A stretch of DNA of 64,000 nucleotides from Silurus meridionalis (Eukaryota; Chordata; Actinopteri; Siluriformes; Siluridae). Shown piece by piece: positions 49,593 through 61,441 of the stretch (its first letter is position 1; each line of letters opens with the position of its first letter). Where the stretch lies: NCBI RefSeq assembly GCF_014805685.1, contig NC_060887.1:16212463-16276462 (forward strand). The letters run 5' to 3'. Made by a program: the position numbers and the translations under genes. Under the pieces are notes generated by a model, which saw only the letters and a list, made by a program, of their open reading frames with translations, made no database searches and had not been told where the DNA came from.

Positions 49593-49827
49593 CTGACTGG
49601 TTCCACTGGTGTTGAGTCCAAGTCCAAAATGCTGATCTGATCTACTTAGTTCTGAGGTGTAATGATGTAACTGATGCTTACAGTTCTATAGCTGATTATG
49701 ACGCTACTCCTGTCCCTCTCTAGTTGTGTGGTTCCCTCCAGAGCGCACACAGGCAGACTGAAAGAGCCCTTTATACTGAAAAACCTTCCTAGAGCTCCAC
49801 GTTTCAAAACCCAAACCAACCAACCAC

Positions 49828-49864
<37 letters not shown>

Positions 49865-50449
49865 ACACATATAGACACACACATATCCCTGTATACCCCC
49901 TCTCTCTGTGCCCTAAACCCCTGAGTGTCGAAATTTTTCTTACTTAAAATAACAAATACATCATAACCTTGCATGGAAACCTATACTTTAACTTATTATT
50001 AGTGAGATAACCCGTCTAAAATAGGATGCTTTTAAATAAGGTTATTTTTTATAACTATTTAAAATTATTAATTAAAAGAAGGCCAGTGCTGTATTCTTAA
50101 TAGTAACCTCATTATTTGTGGTTATTGTGGTTGCTTAACAAATTGTGGTTGCAAAGAGACCTTATTTGAATTACAGTAGATGTTCTGTCAACTCAGATCA
50201 GCCCAGTCAATCTCTTCAGGTCTCTCTCTTGTCAGTTGGTGTTTCAGTCTGAAGATACTCTGCACACATGATATATATAAAATCTAAACACAGTTGTGTG
50301 TGAAAACATCAGGAGATTAGCAGTTTAATCAGATACTTAAACAAGCCTGTCTGGCACCAACAACCATGCCATGGTTAAAGTCACTTAGATCCCATTTTTC
50401 CTCACTCTGAATTTTTCCTGTATCTATATGTTACTCACAATTTATTGCA
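49261..50449. other. Intergenic, no gene seen
   Basis: Contains (CA)n at 49552-49590 and (TC)n at 49833-49860, otherwise AT-rich sequence without recognisable coding text on either strand. Confidence 0.6.
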
Positions 50450-52995
50450 AGTGCTTATGCTTATGCTTCACAAGTTGGCTGTGAGATGGAGGAGAAGGAA
50501 AGATTCTGGAGTGAATTAGATTAAGTGGTGGATGGTGTACCTAGGAAAGAACGATTGGTGATTGGGGCAGACTTTAATGGGCATGTAGGTGAAGGGAACA
50601 GAGGTGATGAGGAGGTTATGGGTAGGTATGGCCTTAAGGAGAGGAATGTGGAAGGGCAGATGGTGGTGGATTTTGATAAAAGGATGGAAATGGCAGTGGT
50701 GAATACGTATTTTAAGAAGAAGGATGATCATAGGATTACCTATAAGAGTGGAGGAAGGTGCACACAAGTGGACTATGTTCTATGCAGGAGATGCAACTTG
50801 AAGGAGATTGGAGACTGTAAGGTGTTTGGCGGGGGACTGTGTAGCTCAACAGCATCGGATGGTGGTGTGTAGGATTGTTTTGGAGGCGAAGAAGAAGAGG
50901 AGGAGAGTGAGGACTGAAAGAAGAATAAGATGGTGGAAGCTGAAGGAGGAAGGGTGTAGTGTGAGGTTCAGGGAAGAGGTCAGACAGGGGCTTGGTGGTG
51001 GTGAAGAGGTGTTGGATGATTGGGCAACTACTGCAGGAGTGATGAGGATGGCAGCTAGAAAAGTACTTGGTGTGACATCTGGAAATAGAAAGGAAGACAA
51101 AGAGACGTGGTGGTGGAATGAGGAAGTGCAGGAGAGCATAAGGAGAATGAGGTTGGCAAAACAGAATTGGGATCGACAGAGTAATGAGAAAAGTAGGCAG
51201 GAGTACAAGGAGGGGGCGGCAGCAGGTAAAGAGGGATGTGGCGAAAGCCAAGGAAAAAGCATATGAGGAGCTGTATAAGAAGTTGGACACTAAGGGAGGA
51301 GAAAAGGATTTGTACCGATTGACCAGGCAGAGGGACCAAGCTGGGAAGGATGTGCTGCAGGTTAAAGCAATAAAGGATGAAAATGGAAATGTGTTGACTA
51401 GTGAGGAGAGTGTATTGAGAAGGTGGAGGGAGTATTTTGAGCAGCTGATGAATGAGGAAAATCAGAGTGAGAGAAGGTTGGATGATGTGGAGTTAGTGAA
51501 GCAGGATGTGGATAGGATTAGTAAGGAGGAAGTGAGAGCAGCGATTAAGAGGATGAAGAGTGGAAAGTCGGTTGGACCAGATGACATACCTGTAGAAGCG
51601 TGGAGATGTTTAGGAGAGATGGCAGTGGAGTTGTTAACCAGATTGTTTAACAAGATTCTGGAAGGTGAGAGGATGCCTAAAGAATGGAGAAGAAGTGTGC
51701 TGGTACCGATCTTTAGGCATAAGGGAGATGTGCAGACCTGCAGTAACTACAGGGGAATCAAGTTGATCAGTCACACCATGAAGTTATGGGAAAGAGTAGT
51801 GGAAGCCAGGCTAAGAGAAGATGTGACCATCTGTGAGTAACAGTTTGGTTTCATGCCGAGGAAGAGCACTACAGATGCATTATTTGCTTTGAGAATGTTG
51901 ATGGAGAAGTATAGCGAAGGACAGAAGGAATTACATTGTGTATTTGTGAATTTAGAGAAAGCGCATGACAGAGTGCCAAGAGAGGAGTTGTGGTATTGTA
52001 TGAGGAAGTCAGGTGTGTCAGAGAAGTATGTGAGGGTGGTGCAGGACATGTATGAGGACAGTGTGACAGCAGTAAGGTGTGCAGTAGGAAAGACAGACTG
52101 GTTCAGGGTGAAGGTTGAACTGCATCAAGGATTGGCCCTGAGCCCTTTCCTGTTTGCAGTGGTGATGGACAGGTTAACGGACAAGATCAGACAGGAGTCT
52201 CCCTGGACTATGATGTTTGCAGATGATATTGTGATTAGTGATGAGAGTATTGAGCAGGTTGAGAAGAGCCTGGAGAGGTGGAGATATGCGCTGGAGAGAA
52301 GGGGAATGAAAGTTAGTAGGAGTAAGACAGAGTACATGTGCGTAAATGAGAGGGAGGGCAGTGGAGTGGTGCGGTTACAGGAAGAAGAGGTGAAGAAGGT
52401 GGAGGAGGTACCTGGGGTCAACAGTGCAAAGTAATGGAGAGTGTGTTAGAGAAGTGAAGAAAAGAGTGCAGGCAGGGTGGGGTGGGTGGAGAAGAGTGAC
52501 AGGAGTGATTTGTGATAGTAGGGTATCTGCGAGAATGAAAGGGAAAGTTTATAGGACTGTAGGACTTTATAGCACTGTAGGACTGTGGATTAGAGACAGT
52601 GGCATTGAGTAAAAGACAGGAGGTGCATCTGGAGGTAGCAGAACTGAAGTTGTTAAGGTTTTCGTTGGGGGTGACGAGGATGGACAAGATTAGAAATGAG
52701 TATATTAGAGGGACAACCCATGTAGGATGTTTTGGTGACAAGGTTAAGGAAGGCGAGATTGAGATGGTTTGGACATGTGCAGAGGAGGGACATGAGTTCT
52801 ATTGGTAGAAGAATGCTGAGGATGGAGCCATCAGGTAGGAGGAAAAGAGGAAGGCCAAGGAGAAGGTTTATGGATGTGGTGAGGGAAGACATGAAGGTAG
52901 TTGGTGTGAAAGAGGCAGATGTAGAGGACAGGGTGGTATGGAGACGGATGATCCGCTGTGGCGACCTCTAATAGGAGCAGCCGAAAGAAGAAATT
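50450..52995 (+). mobile_element. RTE-clade LINE, 5'-truncated, nearly intact reverse transcriptase
   Basis: It begins inside the AP endonuclease domain; VIGADFNGHVGEGNRGDEE (about 50560-50615) and RCTQVDYVLC are endonuclease motifs. The reverse transcriptase follows: GKSVGPDDIPVEAW, NYRGIKLISHTMKLWERVV, FMPRKSTTDALFALR, the catalytic MFADDIV (about 52211-52231) and MKVSRSKTEYMCVNE. The C-terminus reads ARLRWFGHVQRRDM. The 3' end is GATCCGCTGTGGCGACC then an AGCCGAAAGAAG tail. Stops at 50520 and 51838 and several frameshifts break it. The family is often mislabelled craniofacial development protein 2 in databases. Confidence 0.93.
51184..52434 (+). pseudogene. Reverse transcriptase ORF of the RTE copy, one stop in frame
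   Basis: Two open stretches, 51184-51840 (218 codons) and 51853-52434 (193 codons), lie in the same frame. A TAA at 51838-51840 interrupts them, where related elements read CEQQFGF. A later frameshift near 52400 disrupts the thumb/C-terminal part. The catalytic FADD box is intact. This is the best preserved transposon protein in the window but is not functional as it stands. Confidence 0.85.
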
Positions 52996-52999
52996 TGGA

Positions 53000-53200
53000 G
53001 TGTGTTTGTGGACATTTGCCTTTATCAGCCATTAGGGTGTCAGTAAAGTCAGGTACTCCTGTAAGTGAGGAGACCTGGGGTTCAGTCAATGTTGACATTC
53101 ATCCCAAAGGTGTTTAGTAGGGATGAGATCAGAGCTCTATAGCAGGCTACTCATGATTTTCCTCTCCAAACCATATAAATATATTTATGAAATATATTTA
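53000..53200. mobile_element. Decayed DNA transposon fragment
   Basis: TGTCAGTAAAGTCAGGTACT and TTCATCCCAAAGGTGTTTAG match the interior of the same transposon type as 7317-7815. It fills the gap between the two RTE copies. Confidence 0.65.
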
Positions 53201-53344
53201 TTGCAGCAAATGCTTTTTTTTATTTTTTTTATTAAAGTTACAATATCAGTGTTTTAAGGTCTATAAGTGTTTTAAATGTATATACTGTATTTGGGTCATT
53301 CACATAAGGCCAGTCAATATATTAAATCTCTGTATTAGACTTTA

Positions 53345-55640
53345 AAGACAGCACTGGATGGTGGTCTGTAGGATGGTTTTGTAGGTGAAGAATAAGAGGA
53401 GGAGAGTGAGGACTGAAAGAAGATTTAGATGGTGGAAACTGAAGGAGGAAGACTGTAGTGTGAGATTCAGAGAAGAGGTTAGACAGGGGCTAGACAGGGG
53501 CCTCTTCTCTATGGTGGTGGTGGTGAAGAGGTGTGGGATGATTGGGCAACTTACTGTAGAGATGGAAATGTGTTGATTAGTGAGCAGAGTGTGTTGAGAA
53601 GATGAAGGGAGTATTTTGAGCAGCTGATGAATGAGGAAAATAAGAGAGAGAGAAGGTTGTATGATGTGGAGATGGTGAAGCAGGAAGTGGATAGGATTAG
53701 TAAGGAGGAAGTGAGAGCAGCGATTAAGAAGATGAAGAGTGGAAAGTCAGTAGGACGAGATGACATATCGGTAGTCAAGTCAAGTCAAGTCAAGTCAAGT
53801 TTATTTCTATAGCACTTTTTTACAACAGACATTGTCTCAAAGCAGCTTTACAAAATTTAAGAGCTAAGGTAAACGATGTGTATTTATCCCTGATGAGCAG
53901 CCATGGTGACTGGCAAGGAAAAACTCCCTTAGATGTTATGAGGAAGAAACCTTGAGAGGAACCAAACTCAAAAGGGGAACCCATCCTCATTTGAGTGATA
54001 TCAAGACTGTGATTATAGTCTTTAAACAATACAGAACACTGGAGATTGAGAACTAACATTAGCACCGAAATATAAAATTATAAGTAATGTCCTTTCTACA
54101 GTCTTATACATTCAGTTGCAATTATGGAATTAGGAGCTACTGAGCAACTCATAAAATAGCTCAACATTCGCGATCATCATAGATCCAACTCCAGCTTCTC
54201 CATGCCAGAGCCTTTAAACACTCAAAGAGGTCCAATGTCCAAACTTCACATGAGGTGGAATCCAAATGGCGCTGGTATGTCTCTAGTTGGTTCGGGATGT
54301 TTGCGGGGTCGCATCTACTTCTTTAAAGGTCCATAATCGTCTTTATGAAGGTAGAAGCATGTCGATGTTTTTGAGAGATGACAGTGGAGTTTTTAACCAG
54401 ATTGTTTAAGAAGATTTTGGATGATGAGAGGATGCCCGAGAAATGGAGAAAGAGTGTTCTGGTAACGATTTTTAAGAATAAGGGTGACTACAGGGGAATA
54501 AAGTTTATCATTTACAACATTAAGTTATGGGAAAGAGTAGTAGAAGCCAGACTGAGAGAAGAGGTGACCATCTGTGAACAACGGTATGGTTTTATGTCAA
54601 GGAAGAGCACTAAAGATGAAATATTTGCTTTGAGAATGTTGATGGAGAAGGAGTTGCATTGTGTGTTTATGGATTTGGAGAAAGCATACGACAAGGTAAG
54701 AAGTACGACATGAGAAGTATGTGAGAGTGGTGCAGGACATGTACGAGGACAATGTGACAGCAGTGTGACAGCAAAGGCTCTGAGCCCTTTCCTGTTTGCA
54801 GTGGTGATGAACAGGTTGATGGATGAGGTCAGACAGGAGTCTCCATGGACTATGATGTTTGCATATAATATTGTGATTTGTTTTGAGAGCAGGGAGCAGG
54901 TTGAGAAGAGCCTGGATGGGTGGGGGTATGTGCTGGAGAGAAGGGGAATGAAAGTCAGTAGAAGTAATACAGAGTACATGTGTGTGAATGAGAGGGAGGG
55001 CAGTGGAGTGGTGCGGTTGCAGGGAGAAGAGGTGGAAAAGGTGAATGAGTTCAGGTACCTGGGGTCAACAGTGCAAAGTAATGGAGAGTGTGTTCAAGAA
55101 GTTAATAGAAGAAGAAAAGAGTAGGGTGGAGTGAGTGGAAATAAATGGCGGGAGTGATTTGTGATTGAAGGGTATCTGTAAGAGTGAAAGGGAATGTTTA
55201 TAGGACTGTGGTGAGACCTGTTATGTTGGATGGTTTAGAGACAGTGGCATTGAGTAAAAAACAGGAAGTGCAGCTGGAGGTAGCAGAGATGAAGATGTTG
55301 AGATTTCCATTGGGAGTGACAAGGATGGACAGGATTAGAAACATGTTTATTAGAAGGACCGTGAATTAGGACGTTTTGGAGACACGGTGAGGGAGGCGCG
55401 ATTGAGATGGTTTGGACATGTGCAGAGGAGGGACATAGGGGATATCGGTAGGAGAATGCTGAAGATGGAGCCACCACAAAGGAGCAAAAGAGGAAGACCA
55501 AGGAGGAGGTTTATGGATATGGTGAGGGAAGACATGCTGGTAGTTGGTTTGAAAGAGGCAGATGTAGAGGACAGGGGGGAATGGAGACGGATGATCCGCT
55601 GTGGCGACCCCTAATGGGAGAAGCCGAAAGAAGAAGAAGA
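53345..55640 (+). mobile_element. Second RTE LINE copy, internally deleted and split by an L2
   Basis: It starts at text equal to about 50845 of the first copy, jumps about 345 bp (from the TTGGGCAACT equivalent to GATGGAAATGTG), then continues to the same 3' end with a GAAGAAGAAGAG tail. The reverse transcriptase core is damaged: the FADD box reads MFAYNIV. A foreign L2 segment interrupts it at 53775-54349. Confidence 0.9.
53775..54349 (-). mobile_element. L2 LINE 3' UTR inserted inside the RTE copy
   Basis: This is the reverse complement of the L2 3' UTR seen at about 8460-9050, opening with the reversed tail TCAAGTCAAGTCAAGTCAAG. It is flanked by GGTAG at 53770-53774 and 54350-54354, a probable 5-bp target duplication. 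RTE sequence is continuous on either side. Confidence 0.9.
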
Positions 55641-55699
55641 GTTGTAGGCTGATTTATCTTAAATTGTAATCTTGCATACCAGTGTAGATTTATTCATTG

Positions 55700-55775
55700 A
55701 TAGAGACTCAAAGCACTTTTGTACGTTGCTCTGGAAAAGGGCATCTGCTAAATACCGCAAAAGTAAATGTCAATG
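55700..55775. repeat. Dispersed fish repeat end (reverse of 5768 repeat)
   Basis: TGCTCTGGAAAAGGGCATCT followed by GCTAAATACCGCAAAAGTAA is the reverse of the left edge of the repeat at 5768-5937, in diverged form. Confidence 0.55.
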
Positions 55776-56748
55776 AAGATAAAGCTTACCATTAATGTCC
55801 CATAAGTGAATGCTGCAGCTAAAAGTGAAACGTTTTCAGAATGGCTGTAAGGCTTTCCACCATAAAGATTATAACTGAGTTTATCTACTGAATAGCTGGG
55901 GAAAGTGGCACAAAGGTATTTTTGTATGTATGGTAGCCATGTGTAGATTGTGGCTTTGCAGTGCAAGGTCCTTGGATTTTGTTTCCTCAGTAATTTGTTG
56001 TTAGTATTATTATAAGCAGAATTAATGCTGTCAGTACTACCAGCAGCAGCTCTATAACAAATTACTGGCTAGTGTTAAAAAAAATATGCCTTTTATTTTA
56101 AAATATATCAGATAATTTAAACAAGTTAATATTAACTATATTAGGGGTAAAACAAAATAAATATTAATTTTTGTAAATAATATAAAATCTTCTTAATTCT
56201 AATAAACATAAATGGGCCATTAAACTGCTTAAGCTAGCAAATGAATACATGTAGTGTTAGTGATATATATGAGGGTGGTGAAAACTGCCCAATGAATCAT
56301 TGGCACTCAGCTACCCAATCATAGACTATTCACCCTTCTCCCATAAGACAGATGCTACAGGTGCCACAGAGCCACACAAACAGACTAAAGAATCTCATTT
56401 TTTTTGCACTGCTTATCCACTATGCATTTTTGCACCATCCATAACTTGTTCATCACTGCACTATCGTATATTCCACCCATATTTATTCTGTATATACTGT
56501 ATCATACAACATTCATACTTGTGCATAACTATATCATGTCATTTGAGCATGTCATCTCCCGTCATCTATGCACAATCTTTTCACAGTATATTGTATACTA
56601 CTATATATACATATATAATTACCTACTGCACCTTCTGTACATTATTCACCCTCACTCCTGTACATATGGACCTTATACCCTTATTTATCACACTGCTATT
56701 TATTTATTTGTAAATAGGCCACTGAAGGTAAAAATATACCATTGATGG

Positions 56749-56843
<95 letters not shown>

Positions 56844-57764
56844 TAGATAATATGGCTGTTAATCGATTGTCGCATGATTATTATGAGTTAACTCGCATCG
56901 CATTTTAATCACATATTTTAGTTTAAAATGTACCTTAAATTACTACTTTTCAAGTTTTTTATACTTTGATCAACATGGACATAGATAAATCTGAATGCTT
57001 TATGCAAATGTATGTTTATTATTAGTGAAACCATACACAACATAGAGCATGAACAATCTTTCAAAGGTCATAGATGTTTTTCAAGGAACTTGTTCATGTC
57101 TATTAGACACATGAAAGAACATAGACTACTTCATACTTCTCTTTTGTTGCACTGAGCCAGTTGCTCAAACAGACAAGCCTGTTTACATTTTTATATTTAT
57201 TAATTTATGGTTTTAATAGAAATGGTCAAACAGAAATGCGTGCTGCATTCATCTCGCGTTGTGCAATCCAGAAATAATGAAGTAGATTCTGAGAAAATCC
57301 GTAGATTACATTTTTGCCCATAGGGGGCAGCAAAGGCTCACTTCTGTATTACTCTAGGACTCCCTTCTGATGTCCTGTAGCGACTTCAGAAGATATCTAC
57401 TTGTTTGCTTGTTGTAAATATTCATTGCTGGTCTGAATATTATTATACATTATAATAATATGCCAATAATATTTATAGGCCCATTTCACTATATTTGTAC
57501 CATAAATGTACATTGTTGTTGACCTTTTTAACACTGTAACACACTTTAAGCTGCATTGTAAAATGTATATAAATAAAATAATCAGGTTATGGTGAAGACT
57601 ATAATAGTATGGCGATGTGGTTAATTTCTACACTGAGCTTGTATGTCCTCACAAAAGCGTGTATTGGCCTTGCAAGTACATGGTTTTGCTCTGCTGCCCA
57701 AATGTCCAACAACATAGTATACCGTATTATCACACACACCCATTATTGTCAAAATATCTGGCAA
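55776..57764. other. Intergenic AT-rich region with microsatellites
   Basis: Holds an A run, (TA)n and (GATA)n at 56750-56843, and near 56855-56920 a GTTAATCGATTGTCGCATGA patch that resembles a known dispersed fish repeat. The open frames at 56300-56745 are low-complexity Tyr/Ile/His-rich and not credible proteins. Confidence 0.55.
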
Positions 57765-58320
57765 CTAAATTGAGTACACCCTAAGTGAACATGCTAAAAC
57801 TGTGTCTGAAGTGTCAATATTTTGTGTGAGCACTATTGTTATCCAGCACTGCCTTAATCCAGCACTGCCTTAATCCTCCTGGGAATAGAATTCACCACAG
57901 GTTGTTCTGGGATCCTTTTCACTCCTCCAAAATGACATCACAGGGCTGCAGGATGTTAGACACATAGTGCTTCTGCTTGAGGATGCCTCTCTGGAGACAT
58001 ACTTGGCCACTCCATCACCTTCACCTTCACCTTCAGCTTCATCAGCAAGGCAGTTGTCATCTTGGCAGTGTGTTTGAAAATGTTGGAAAACTGCCATTCA
58101 GCCCAGTTTCTGAAAGGAGGGCATCATGTTCTGCTTCAGAATGTCACAGTACATGTTGGAACCTGTGTTTCCCTCAATGAAATTCAGGGTATTACCCATC
58201 TTCTTATAGCCTCTGCCATCTTTGTCAACAGCAACAATTCTAATTCTCAAATCCTCAGAGAGTTCTTCAGTCAGGTGCCATGTTGAATATCCAGTGGTCA
58301 GTATGAGAGATTTGTACTCA
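57765..58320 (-). mobile_element. Tc1-like transposon fragment, decayed
   Basis: The left edge TGAGTACACCCTAAGTGAAC matches the terminus of a common fish Tc1-like element. Interior text such as GGAATAGAATTCACCACAGG and AGAATGTCACAGTACATGTT is its reversed transposase. There is no intact frame, and the right end is lost. Confidence 0.7.
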
Positions 58321-59140
58321 AAGCATTGTATGGTCCTGTTAAGCAGACAAAAAGAAACAGGAACATGATGAATAGGACATGGCTTGCATGGTTACACAGC
58401 ATGCAGCTGTTATCACTTAGAATGTACTCACATTATTTTTATTATTATTTTTTTATATTTTGACATTTATGGCTGTATGTTGAGGTTTTTTTTAGAGGAC
58501 AGTAAATCTTAACTGTATATGTATATAAGTATATTAGCAACTACATAATAGCAGTAATGCCATCATGCAATGTTATGGATTTTGGGTAAACATATTAGAA
58601 CACTAATAACATGCAACAACCTCAACCCAAATTGTACAAAATATGAAATTTTCACAGTTTTAGTCATACGGCTTTGTACAAAAGGAATTGTAAGTTCTGA
58701 ATAGCACTCTAATTGTGAAATCACCCATACAAAAAAAAAACCCTTTTCTTTCGAAATATGTGTGCAGTGTGTTGACCCGTTTTTTTCGAGGCATACTGCC
58801 AAAGTTGCCAGTCTTCACATTATTTACTCACGCAAACAAGTCTTCATATTTGTAACCGCTGTGAGCTGTATAACTTACCTGCAGGAATGTTCAGTCATGT
58901 TTTTTGTTGATTTGTTTTAGAAACATGTCACTTAGGCAACAAGTTTGGGCTGTGAGAAAATGAACAGTTAAATTAGACGTTTCTTTTCACAATCAGCCTG
59001 TCAGGCCTTGCTCCACTATCTCAACAATTCTTTTTCTTTTCTGGTCAATTGCTATAATGCAAAGGGCTCTTGCCACATTCACACCTATTTTACTGATAAT
59101 GAAAGAAGGCTCCAAACCCCAGGATGCATGCTGGATGTAT

Positions 59141-59202
<62 letters not shown>

Positions 59203-61403
59203 TCGTTATTGCGTGTGAACAGCTATTTTGTTAGTATTTTATTATGCAAGCAAGTGAGTCAGAGGGAAAATCTTGCCCATCCAGTTAACATCATCACTTC
59301 ATTCAAATCACTGCCACTATGTTTGCATTGCACTGGCAACAAATACTTAGATTATCTTTACATATATGTATGTATGTATGTATGTATGTATCTGCTGGCC
59401 ACATTAATAGAAATACCTGTCCCCCTGTTAATAAATGCAATTAAAGAGACACAGGTAAAGAGCTTCACTTCATGTTCCCATCACACAGCAGAATGAGGAA
59501 GGAAAATGGTGCCAGACAGGCTGTTTTATATATTAAAAAAAACATTTCTGGGATTGCAGAACGGTGTGAAAACAAAATGAAGAAAAACCAGAACAAAAAC
59601 GTTTTATGCAGGTGGAAATGCCTTGAAAAGAACACCAGAGGGCACCATCTGAATTATTGTCACATTCTTCCTGTTTGGACTTACACACTTCATCTTAGAT
59701 CTGTATATAAAGATGCAAGAATGTAAACAACCAGTTTGCCTAGATCTTTGTGTTTGACCATAACCAGTTTTTCTCTTTGCTTTTTTGAATTTTGGTAATT
59801 GCTTGAATGAGCAGGTGTTCATTTGCAAAAGTATGCACATACAGTGTAATACACATGTAATTAGACAATGGAATGGACTTCAGCCATATTGGATTTGTGA
59901 AATGAATCATTCACTAAAGCCTTACATATTTTCTGCAGTTCTTATTGCCAGCTGTCTGTCTCTACGTCATTACTTAATTCGCTTTGGTTAATTAGTCTTC
60001 CTGGTTATTCACTTCCATTACATAAAAAAGTAACTGAGTATAAATGTCTATTTGATTTATTTATTTGGGAACATTCAGTGTCTTTTATGAGGTCATATAT
60101 TTCTTTATACCTCTACAGTTTTATCATTTATGTAAACCTCAGTCAATATTTTGGATATGCTATTGGGAAGGTCATTTACTTTTATAGCTACAGCTAGCAT
60201 TGCGGTGCTGACTCATCAGGTTTATAGATGGTGTTTGATCAGTGGATCAGTATCTGTTACTGCAATTACTACAATTAATCGTATGTTGACTTACACAGCA
60301 ATTGATTGTAACTGGTTGTGCCACTTTCTCACTGAGAGAACTGCAGAGTTGTTGAAAGCATCTAGAAAATTGCCAAAGATTTTATGAGTCCAACTAGCAG
60401 ATCACTAGCAGATCTTGAAATGTCTGGAAAATTAATTGCTGTTTGATTACAAAATTGAAAGAATAATAATGCTTTCGTCGAAACTCCTAAAGGAATAAGA
60501 CTAGTGGCTTTGTTTTTTTTTTCTGCTTTAAAACCATTCATCTCACCCTGTAGTATGTTCACAACAATTAAGATCTAGGTTTTCATTTTCTCTCCTTCTT
60601 TAAACAATCTGATACTCCAAGCCTTGCTTTTATTTTCACATAATAGGTACATTTTACACCTGGACCTGAGTATTGTTCCAGTCCTGTTCACACTGTAATG
60701 ATTGTGTAAAATTTCATAAGGCCTGTGCTTATAGACTTGTCACTCATTGTGTGTTTTTGTGTGTGTGTGGTGTATACACATGTATGAATTTGTAGAGTGA
60801 TGGTATACATTTACACATCTTTGCAATTCTTCAAAAGCAAAAGGCCACATAGATCATATTTATTGGGTGTGTGTATTGGGATTACTGTGATATCTGATCT
60901 TAATGTCATGTCTGAGTCACTGAGTTCATGTCTAAGATCTTTTTTTGTGACTGCTGAGTTCATCCTTTCCTTCTAAATTTATTTACCCAAGCTACTTTTT
61001 TCAATTCACTTTTTTATTTAAAAATGTAATATTTGAAATCTGAATGTGTAATTTGGAATATTAATATTCACAATCTTTTAATGCAACTGGAGCAGGAACA
61101 CTGGATGCAAAAAATAAGGCTTTGATTGTTGAACAGAAACTTGGCCAAGAGTGAAGGTTTCATCCACAGTTTCCGTGTGACTCCATCCTCCACACCTTTA
61201 TGCGGGACAGACATGCACTAGACCTTTCTTTAACCCCTCAGAACTTTCCTGTTTTTGCATGAAGTGGCACTAAAGTGAGAAATTTATCAGACTGTTTTCC
61301 TGTTCAAGTTGAATACTGAAGTGTGTTATGTTCATGTTATGTCTTAGCCTGTGATGTGCGGGTGTGAATGCCAAATAGCAGTACATGCCAAACTTTGCCA
61401 GCC

Positions 61404-61441
<38 letters not shown>

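Noticed and set aside
50736..51290. 184-codon minus-strand open frame
   Set aside because: It is the antisense shadow of the RTE LINE coding region, rich in Ser, Leu and Pro from purine-rich sense codons.
50525..52971. A host gene of craniofacial development protein 2 type
   Set aside because: Databases often use that name for RTE open frames. The endonuclease, FADD box and shared 3' tail show a retrotransposon.
56300..56745. Open frames of 113-137 codons
   Set aside because: AT-rich low-complexity translation dominated by Ile, Tyr, His and Thr; no domain or splice context.
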